The position numbers and the translations under genes were made by a program. Shown in pieces: positions 56,101 through 64,000 of a stretch of 64,000 nt of DNA. Within the stretch, counting starts at the first letter, position 1. The number at the start of each line of letters is the position of its first letter. This DNA is from Podaxis mareebaensis (lineage: Eukaryota; Basidiomycota; Agaricomycetes; Agaricales; Agaricaceae). A model generated the notes under the pieces. It saw only the letters and a program-made list of their open reading frames with translations, had not been told where the DNA came from and did not search any database. The stretch is taken from positions 1 through 64,000 of the forward strand of contig JAEUWP010000593.1 in NCBI GenBank assembly GCA_018524725.1. Direction: 5' to 3'.

Positions 56101-57482
56101 GGCCTTTTCGTTGAGCTTTTTAGACGTGCATATATTGACCTTGTTGGTCTCTCAGATCCTGTTACGGTCGGAACTACTGGTCCCGTGGCTCCGGAAACAT
56201 ACTATCATCGCGCTCTACAAGCTTTGCAGGACATCAACTCTATATCCTCGATGTTACGTGTTGAAGGGTATCACGCGCAACAGTGTACCGGATAACATGG
56301 GGGGGTTCTGTGACATATACAAAGGTCATTACGGGGGACAATGTATCTGCCTGAAGGTCTTGCGCGCACCTCAAAATATGGATAATACGTTGAAGGTGTG
56401 TTTCTGCTTGCGGGATTCCCGGTGGGATATGACTGATGGCACAACTCCCAGACCGCCGCGAAGGAGGCCATCGTTTGGGGACAACTTCACCACCCAAACA
56501 TTTTGCCGTTCTGTGGCGTTTACTACCTGGATGAGAGTCGGAAACAGATATGTCTAGTATCCCCCTGGATGAATAACGGCGACCTCAACGCGTTTCTCAA
56601 GAAAAATCCGCTTGTTCCTCGTAAACCCTTTGTTGGTACCTGCTTCTTGTCTTGAGCCGATCGATCCGCTAATTCTGTTAGATCTATGATATTGTTAAGG
56701 GGCTTGAGTATTTGCATGGGCAAAATGTCATTCATGGTGATTTGAAGGGAGTATGTTCCCATTAGTTCATCCGCTCACCGAATTATTGCTGAATGCCATG
56801 CTGTAGCTGAACGTCCTTGTGAATAATTTCGGCAGAGCTTGTATTGCGGACTTTGGTTTAGCCTCTGTCCTCACTGACAAGACCCTCCTGTACACAAACG
56901 CAACGAGTCCCCCCGGTTGCACATACCGATGGATCTCTCCTGAGCTGTTGGTTATGGGCGCCAAGCCAAGTCAGGCCAGTGATGTGTGGGCCTTTGGATT
57001 GATCTGTTATGAGGTATACGCTTCGAACTCCTTCGAAATCGAGTTTTCACTCAGACGTTGTGAATTAGGTCTTTACGCGACAACGCCCTTATCACGATTG
57101 CCTAAACGATTTACAGGTTCTCCAGGCGCTCCTCTCGGGGCGTTTACCTACACGGCCCGAAGGGGACCCAGCGACAGAGTTGGATAAGATTGATGATGAG
57201 ATGTGGGAGTTGATGAACCGTTGCTGGGCACGGGAGCCCTGTAGGCGGCCAACGTTTAAGAAGATTTTGCAAGAATTGAGGTTGAAAAATCTGGTCACAG
57301 AGTGCGAAGATGAGGCTTTGGAAGGCATTTGGCAGGAGAGTCAGGCCTTTCAGAATGCTATGAAAACCTCAGATACGGAAATAGATTTGCTTCAAGTCGA
57401 GCAAATCCTCAGTGGGGTATGTTGTCCTCCTTCATTTCCAGTTCGCCTTGCTGACTGTCCCTCGCCTCCAGCTTTGACGTGA
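53179..57482 (+). CDS. Low-complexity plus TKL-type protein kinase 2
   Basis: Exons: 53,179-54,121; 54,178-54,336; 54,393-56,089; 56,156-56,395; 56,452-56,631; 56,682-56,750; 56,807-57,013; 57,117-about 57,482; about 1,280 residues. The first ~900 residues are disordered and rich in Ser, Pro, Asp and Glu. A helical segment (KRRKALEDLRDGCAQLMVDF) and LLVPWLRKHTIIALYKLC precede the kinase: GGFCDIYKG, CLKVLR (catalytic Lys), AAKEAIVWG (Glu), IHGDLKGLN (HRD-type Asp, about 1,093), ADFGLA (about 1,111), SPELL and SDVWAFG. All catalytic residues are present; the HRD Arg is Gly, and the residue before the Asn is Leu, not Ala. A cytosolic Ser/Thr kinase is predicted; the substrate is unknown. Confidence 0.8.
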
Positions 57483-57743
57483 CCGTATACTCTCGATCGG
57501 AGCATCTCCGTAGATGTGTCTTAAAATTTTTGATTACTTTGTAAATATCCACGATCCCTACTCAACCAGTCCGAACCACAGTCTTTGGACGTCATGCAAT
57601 ATATTGAAAGTAATAAACGTCGGAATGCTGAGAATGGGAAAAAAAAAAACAAGGGACATGGCGGAGAGGGATGAGGCTGTGCCGAGATGCCGAATCTGGG
57701 CGTCACGTTAGGACTACATTAATGTGACGGGGCGTCACACGTT
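57483..57743. other. Spacer between kinases 2 and 3
   Basis: 3' flank of kinase 2 with an A10 run at about 57,640. No gene; the head of kinase 3 starts at 57,744. Confidence 0.6.
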
Positions 57744-60700
57744 ATGTTCGGTATTTTCTCAGGGAGAGCGCGACGTCCTTATCTCGGGGCTCCTCTTCCC
57801 TACCAAAACCTGAGGCCTTCGCCCTATTCCAACAGTACGAGTGCTGCAGCTGCGGGTCGGAGACAGGGGCTGGCCAGCGTTACAATTGGTGAAGTTAACA
57901 ACAGCAAACCTCCTTCGACGTCAGCGGCTTCCCCACTGTCTAACAAACTCTCCTGGGGAAGCACCCTGTCAACAGGCGAGCGAACTGAACAAACTGTGGT
58001 CCAGCAAAGGAAGGAGGTGGAGACACGTATGGAAGTAACATCCAGGACAATAGGCACTGGGGATGCTGCGTGGGTTGTTTTGGATGGGAGCGTGGGGGAG
58101 AACGAAGGAAACAGAGACAATGCTAAAGAGATGCAACAGCCTGAGGCTGGAAAATCTGGAGAAGAGGATAACGTCTTCAAGGCATCGCAGGAAAAGATGA
58201 TGTTCTCCCCTCAAATATCATCTTGGAGTGATACCGGGTCAGAACGCTTCTCAGAGACACCTGCTGAAACGTCTTCTTCACCATCTTGTGCTCTCATCGC
58301 CGCATCAGAATTATCTGATGAACCAAAAGTGTCGCCACAGCCATCCTATGTACAATTGTCGAGCGCCTCTAGAACTCGACGCAAAGACAAGTCCGTTCTA
58401 ACTGGAGACGAGTGGGAGGTGCAATCATTATCGACGCAAAGTAGCGATCACTCATCGCTGGCTTCTTGGGAGGTGCAATCGTTATTGACACAAAGTAGCG
58501 ATCACTCATCACTGGCTTCTCGGGAGAGAGTTGAATTTGCCTCGCCCCATATGCGTGCCTCTCCATGCAACACACCCTCCTCGTCCAGAGTGCGCACCTA
58601 TTCACGCTTACCCCGTACACAGGCCTCTCTACGCAGCAGGCCCTTGCCTGTAATATCTGGACTGACCGACGCAGTAAGATACCATGATGGAATGCTGAAG
58701 GAACAGCGACGTAAAAGGGCTGGAGTTCCTGGTGCCAAAGCAACGTTACGGCCGTCACTTGGAGGTTTGACCGGTACCCTGGACAAAGGCTGGCCATCAC
58801 TCCCAGTCGACTCCTATAACATTCCGTCGCATACCCCAGAGATGTCGAGAGGGGGACTGTCACTTCGGCCGAGTAATAATACTTCTGTGAACCCTCCGCC
58901 TACATCGCCGAGGGTCAAAGAGTGGCTGCGGAAGAGTACTAACAGGTTACCTTTATCGCCGTTCGCACAGGATCCGAGTTGCTGGGGGGCGGCATCCAGT
59001 GCAAACGCTAGGTCAGGGTCGGCAGGCACTGAAGGAGATGGTGTGGGGAATGAGCCTCCAGTAACAGGTTCATGGGGTAAGAAGCGGAGACGGCAGCCAG
59101 ACTGGGAAGAACTTGAAAGATTGATCACCAACACCATTCAAGATCCCCCGTTCATGCCTTCGCCCTTGCAGTCGAGGGGTCCTGTGGCGATGGCAGTTAC
59201 CATGGCCCTGGCATCCCCACTGTCGTCTTCATCAAATACCAACAAGGTGCTGCTGAAAGATACTGGGCCAAATACGATGTCTGGGAGCCACTCTATGGAT
59301 ACACTTGGACCGATGGGATATTCGACGGCGGATTTTCCTGCTAGAACTTCAAGGGAGCATGAAGCAAAGGTCACCGAGCTCCCAGCACCAAGAACCCACG
59401 ACTTTTGCGCTCTGATGGATACCCGCCTCATTGACGCGCTCTCACAGGTATTGAGCATTCCCAAGAGAAGGAAAGCTTTAGAAGGATTGAAGGGCGAACG
59501 CGCACAGTTGTTGGTCAACTTCTCGCACTCGGTGAGTTTGCATGCTCAGCCTAGCCCATTGGACGCCCACATATTAACCTTACCTGCCTCCCAAGATACT
59601 CCTCTGGCCTAAACTACCAACCTCATGGCTCCGCAAGCATACTCTGATTGCGCTATACAAGCTTTGCAGGGCATCAATGCTCTATCCTCGGCATTACGTG
59701 TTGAAGGATATCACGCGAGACATGCAAGTGGACGGTGGCGGGTTTTGTGACATTTACAGAGGGCGCCATGGGAAGTACGATCTCTGCCTGAAGGTCTTGC
59801 GTGTATTTCAAAGAACTGACACCATGTCGAAAGTATGTGTGTTTTTTGCGGTATTTTTGGTTTGATCCAACTGATGGTGTATGATTGGTAGATTGCAGCA
59901 AAGGAAGCTATCCTTTGGGGCCAGCTTCATCACCCGAACATTTTGCCATTCTATGGCATTTATTACCTTGACGAGAATCAGAGACAGATATGTCTAGTAT
60001 CTCCCTGGATGGAGAATGGGAACCTCAATGCATTTCTCGAGAGGAATCCCCTCGTCCCTCGCAAGCCTTTTGTGAGTACTCATTCCCATCGTGGTTCAAC
60101 CAATTAGCTAAGCCCGTTAGGTTTATGACATAGCGAAGGGATTAGAGTACCTGCACGAAGAGAACATCGTCCATGGTGATTTGAAGGGGGTGCGTCCCAG
60201 TCAGTCCCTATGTCCATCGAATTAATGCCATGGTATAGGCAAATGTCCTTGTGAATAACTCTGGTAGAGCCTGCATTGCCGATTTCGGGTTGGCCTCTGT
60301 CCTCACTGACAAGACCCTTGTGTATGCAACTGTAACAGGGGCTCCTGGTTGCACATACCGTTGGTCTTCTCCTGAGCTGCTGGATAACAATGCCTGCCCA
60401 AGTCGGGCCAGTGATGTATGGGCATTTGGACTAGTTTGTTATGAGGTATGTGGTTCAAGCTGCGTTTAAGTCAATCCCATCCAACTATTAGTTTAGGTCT
60501 TTACACGCCAGCTCCCTTATTATGAATGCAGAAATGATGTTCAGGTTATCAGGGCTCTCCTCTCAGGTACGTTGCCAACACGACCTGAAGGAGACCCGGG
60601 AATGGAGCCGGATAAGATTGATGATGAGATGTGGCAGTTGATGAACCTTTGTTGGGTACGGGAACCCAAAGACCGGCCAACGCTTAAACAAATATTACAA

Positions 60701-60910
60701 GAATTGAAATTGGAAGATTTGGTCACCGAGCCTGAAGATGGAGCTTTGGAAAAGATTAGGCAGGAGAGCCAGGACTTCCGAAATGCCATGGAAAGCTCAG
60801 ATATGGAAATAGATTTGCTTCAAGTCGAGCAAATCCTTTACGAGGTGCGTGGTCTGGCTTCGTCTCCGTTCGCCTTGCTGAATATCCCTTATCTTCAGCT
60901 TTTAATGTAA
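57744..60910 (+). CDS. Low-complexity plus TKL-type protein kinase 3
   Basis: Exons: 57,744-59,531; 59,596-59,832; 59,892-60,071; 60,121-60,189; 60,239-60,445; 60,545-60,844; 60,899-60,910; 930 residues. The N-terminal ~600 residues are disordered and shorter than in kinase 2; they include two copies of an 18-residue repeat (VQSL.TQSSDHSSLAS). The kinase core holds GGGFCDIYRG (about 643), LCLKVL (Lys about 662), AAKEAILWGQ, VHGDLKGAN (Asp about 755), ADFGLA (about 773), SPELL, SDVWAFG. All intron positions in the kinase part match kinases 1 and 2. It is the most diverged of the three and does not carry the two acidic exons. Confidence 0.85.
58413..58520 (+). repeat. 54-bp in-frame tandem repeat in kinase 3
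   Basis: 'gggaggtgcaatc.ttat' begins at about 58,414 and again at about 58,468; each unit codes for WEVQSL.TQSSDHSSLAS. Confidence 0.9.
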
Positions 60911-61986
60911 ATGTAACCTCTGGCGCGGCGCGCCCAAGGGTCTCAGGAGACCCAAATATTCATTTATTTTGTAAATATCCACAGTCCATACTGAAAATAT
61001 ACAAAATTCAAAATTGACTTGCTTTCGCCGTTTCCTTGAGGAGAGCTCATGCATCGTGGTTCGACCTTGGCTCTTCGAGGCTCTGGAGCCGCCTATGCGG
61101 GCACCTCGCAGAAAATAATGAAAGCAAATAGGTGAGAAGGAATCGCGGCTTTGAAAAAAAAAGTCACCGAGTTTAGGAGTGCGGAGAGGTATATTAAACG
61201 GATTGGTGTGACCTCCCGCCAGGCATCTAGCAGTGTAAGACATTTTGAAGGTCTTTCGTCTGAATGTCTCTTCATCTTCCCGAAACCTCACCTATAGTAC
61301 AATTGTATACCATGATTTTCCGTGTTGCCCTTAGAGCTCCTGTGTCTGCAGCCAACGTAATATCATTAAGGGTCTCAGTAGATGCACCCAAAATAGTTTG
61401 TTTATATTGTGAACATGCACGATCCGCACTCTGAATGTACAAAGTATTTCAATCCGGCTTGATTTCGTTGTTCTCTTGAGGGACTTCATGGTTCAATTTT
61501 GGATCTCCGAGGCTCATGCGCGTTGACGGCAGGACGCCGTGTGGCATAGGCATATAGGGAGGCGCTTGGTCGACGACGGATAGCACTAAGAGTTTCCATA
61601 TCAAATTGGCAAGTAAAGACGAAGGGCGACACTCACAGCAGGGAACGACGCTATCAACAGTGGCAACACCCTCTATGCGGTTCTCATTATATGTCCCATC
61701 CTAGGCCTCGTCTTCAGATCCGCCCCTCAGCTGCATTGAGAGGTTCCTCTGAGTTACTGGAGGATGCGTTTACGGAGGTGAGAGATTTGAAGGAATCAAC
61801 AGGTTTAAGGGTGTGGAGAGACATAGTAGACCGACTCCGTCGTCCCATGCCTGGTAGTCGGTCCAGTTGAGTAATCGAGGACAAATGACGTGAACCCCCC
61901 GCCAGGCATCCAGCGATATAAGACATTTTGAAGCTCTCGTCCGAAGTCTCTCTTCATCCCCGAAACCTTACCTACACTAGTGAATC
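60911..61986. other. Spacer with a duplicated kinase 3' flank and a duplicated gene head
   Basis: 60,955-61,090 and 61,395-61,540 are copies of the kinase 3' flank. 61,211-61,365 is a copy of the leader and first codons of the SMP-like gene (see 61,311). Confidence 0.65.
61311..61370 (+). pseudogene. Truncated copy of the SMP-like gene head
   Basis: 'atgattttccgtgttgccct' followed by 'agctcctgtgtctgcagcc' matches the first 45 nt of the gene at 61,987, as does about 100 nt upstream. The match ends after about 60 nt, where the kinase-flank copy begins. Confidence 0.7.
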
Positions 61987-62661
61987 ATGATTTCCCGCGT
62001 TGCGCTCAGAGCACCCGTGTCTGCAGCCGATGTGCGTATCATCCGCCCTTGCACGAACGGACCCGTTGCGAAGAGGTTTATTTCGGCCAAGTCTGAGCAG
62101 CATAAGGAGATGGCTGGTGTGGTTCCGGTTTCATCTCGTCCACAGGAGTCACAAGTTTGATGACGGGCATAGATGACGTGCGAGCTAACTTGGCCGCGGA
62201 TGAAGAGTTGCAGAGGCGAGGTGAATCAGCTATGGAGATGGGTCTTGATATATCGCAGTTGAGTGAAGGTCTGTCCTCGTTCAAAGAAAGCTGCAGGTGG
62301 GACTTGACCACAGGACGACAGCGGAAGTGAACATGTTGATGGAAGAGGAAGAGCGACAACTGGGATACCCTCCCCCGGAAAGCTCGCTAGCATCAGCCGC
62401 TCGTGCGTTCTTAGCGAGAAAGAAGGGTCAAGATGTAGGTAGAGGCCCGATGAGTACTGCGTCGCTGAGTGATGCGGGAGCTGTTGCAGGAGAGAGTGGA
62501 AGTGTTTCGGAGTGGAACGCGTTGGATAAGATGACTAGCTGTGAGTGCGTCGATGCATCAACTGAGGATTGCTAATGAGATGAGCAGCAGAGGGGATTGA
62601 CGCAGCAACGATTCGGCGTGCAGCTCGGATGGATGCAGAGAGAATAAAGGGGCAGAAGTAG
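61987..62661 (+). CDS. SMP-like protein with probable mitochondrial presequence
   Basis: Model of 172 residues: exons 61,987-62,116; 62,173-62,268; 62,322-62,540; 62,588-62,661, all phases consistent. The N-terminus (MISRVALRAPVSAADVR) is Arg-rich, amphipathic and without acids, the form of a mitochondrial presequence. The middle contains RANLAADEELQRRGESAMEM, and the C-terminal half has QLGYPPPESSLASAARAF and AARMDAERIKGQK, the blocks shared with the 67-residue protein at 42,383. They resemble the plant SMP/LEA motif. Role is unknown; stress protection is a guess. A 42-nt stretch (62,033-62,074) could be a further intron without changing the frame. Confidence 0.6.
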
Positions 62662-62727
62662 ATCACGTGTAGTCGTATCAAGTGGAGGAGAGAATGAAAT
62701 GGTGATGTTGTTGCACCCGTACTTACA

Positions 62728-64000
62728 ATGGCGAGTGCTCGCAGTCTGTCTGATGTGCCTGAGGAACACAACTCGGACAATTCGTCCATCGCTTTTGCCC
62801 CTGCCTCCCATTCCCTCTACTCCATGCCCTCGGCCACCGCCTCCTCTTCCCGTCTCAATGGAAACACCGCTCGCAGGACCTCCAGTCTCAGGTCTCTCGC
62901 CGCAAGTGCTTCCGACCTCAACCCTTCATCCACACCTCCCAATGGGAGTACCGCCTCTACACCCACATTAGCTCCCGCAGATGCACAAACACCTTCACAA
63001 ACCTCCTCCTCTCAACGCGGGTCTCTCAAACGCGCAACCTCAACCACTTCCACCATCAACGGTCACAGTGGTCCTCCCACATCCAACCCAAGCGGCTCAA
63101 CATCCACAACCCCACGCCAGTCCTCCTCCTCCTCTCGTCACCCACACGCTCACCGCGACCGTGACAGGGGTGATGTCCATATCCCGCGTATGCGTAGTAC
63201 TCCAAGACTCGTATACGAAAAAGACGCTGATCCAGCGCCCAGTACCGGTATGTATTGGAGTCGTGCACCCGTGTATGGTGCGATTCCGAATAGAACCATG
63301 AGAGCGCATAGTGTCACTGTTGTGGATAACGTTGTCTGGTTGTTTGGTGGGTGTGATGAGCGGGAGAGTTGGAAGGATGTGTATTGTCTTGATGTTGGTG
63401 CGTTTGTTCTAACGCTCTCGTGTGATGGATGGAGCGTTGATTTTTTTTTCTTCGTTAGAGACGATGCAATGGACACATCCCGAGTGTTTAGGTGATACAC
63501 CCCCACCTTCACGCGCACATTCTGCAACACTCGTCGATAGAAAAATCGTCTTTATAGGCGGCGGTCACGGTTCGACGTATTATGATTCCGTGTACATACT
63601 TGATACCCTCTCACGGCGGTGGACACGACCTACCATCGCCCCTGGGCCTACACCTCCCCAGCGTAGAGCACACACGGCCGTGTTGTACGGGAACAAGATA
63701 TGGGTGTTTGGTGGTGGGAATGGGATGATGGCCTTGTCGGACGTGTGGACCTTGGACGTCAGTGCCTTGATGCAGTATGGACCCTATGGATATGGCGGTT
63801 ATGGCTCTTATGGACCGTGTGGTGGTGGGAGTGGAGGGAGAAATAAAGATGGGAGTGTGACGATGAAGTGGGAGTTGGTCGAGACTCATGGCGTGAAGAA
63901 GCCTGGACCGAGGGGATACCACACCGCCAACCTTGTCGGGAATATTATGGTCGTCATTGGAGGGAGTGATGGGAAGGATAGTTTTGACGAGTTGTGGACT
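62728..64000 (+). CDS. Kelch-repeat protein 2 (3' end outside the window)
   Basis: Exon 1 62,728-63,397 and exon 2 from 63,459 to the window edge; 404 residues visible. A Ser/Thr/Pro-rich disordered N-terminus (about 165 residues) is followed by kelch repeats: VWLFGGCDE, IVFIGGGHG, IWVFGGGNG, MVVIGGSDG. A Tyr/Gly-rich insert (YGPYGYGGYGSYG) sits between two blades. The sequence SRAPVYGAIPNRTMRAHS matches YRAPVHGALPGRNMRSHT of kelch protein 1, and the intron after CLDV/CLDT is at the same codon. It is thus a paralogue of the gene at 22,447. A beta-propeller scaffold is predicted; partner unknown. Confidence 0.85.

Overview
The window looks like genomic DNA of a mushroom-forming basidiomycete (Agaricomycetes). 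The evidence is short 47-66 nt introns with conserved phases, a class I hydrophobin, an expanded F-box family, kinases with an HGDLKG catalytic loop, a NACHT P-loop protein, and Ty3/gypsy retrotransposons carrying chromodomains. No prokaryotic operon, rRNA or CRISPR array is visible. All gene models were assembled by eye from splice signals and reading-frame continuity; none is backed by transcript data.

Layout. 1-17,020 is a graveyard of nested mobile elements. It holds two copies of one LTR element on the minus strand (1-2,516, CpG-rich; about 15,000-17,017, CpG-poor), a plus-strand gypsy integrase-chromodomain fragment followed by a zinc-knuckle ORF (2,557-5,155), LINE fragments, and a minus-strand gypsy integrase (8,100-8,919) split by a 3.2-kb inverted-repeat element (8,923-12,129) with a TAA target duplication. 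From about 5.5 to 17 kb CpG is almost absent, the mark of methylation-linked C-to-T decay. 17-42 kb is gene-rich: F-box gene 1, a 13-exon GH28 pectinase-type enzyme, a kelch protein, a hydrophobin, a methyltransferase, a hAT-type MITE carrying a gene fragment, then a tandem array of SurE-like phosphatase genes alternating with F-box genes, and two small secreted or surface proteins.

42-64 kb holds a small SMP-like gene, a NACHT gene head-to-head with the first of three tandem low-complexity-plus-kinase genes, a second SMP-like gene, and a second kelch gene that runs off the right edge. A relict of the NACHT first exon upstream of kinase 2 shows that the NACHT/kinase block was duplicated as a unit. 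Kinase 1 is frame-broken; kinases 2 and 3 look intact.

The most notable observations are a 5-nt microexon carrying part of the GH28 catalytic NTDG motif, the nested and datable transposon stack with strong CpG asymmetry between two copies of one element, a gene fragment inside a hAT MITE, the SurE/F-box unit duplicated with graded decay, and the NACHT/kinase block duplication.
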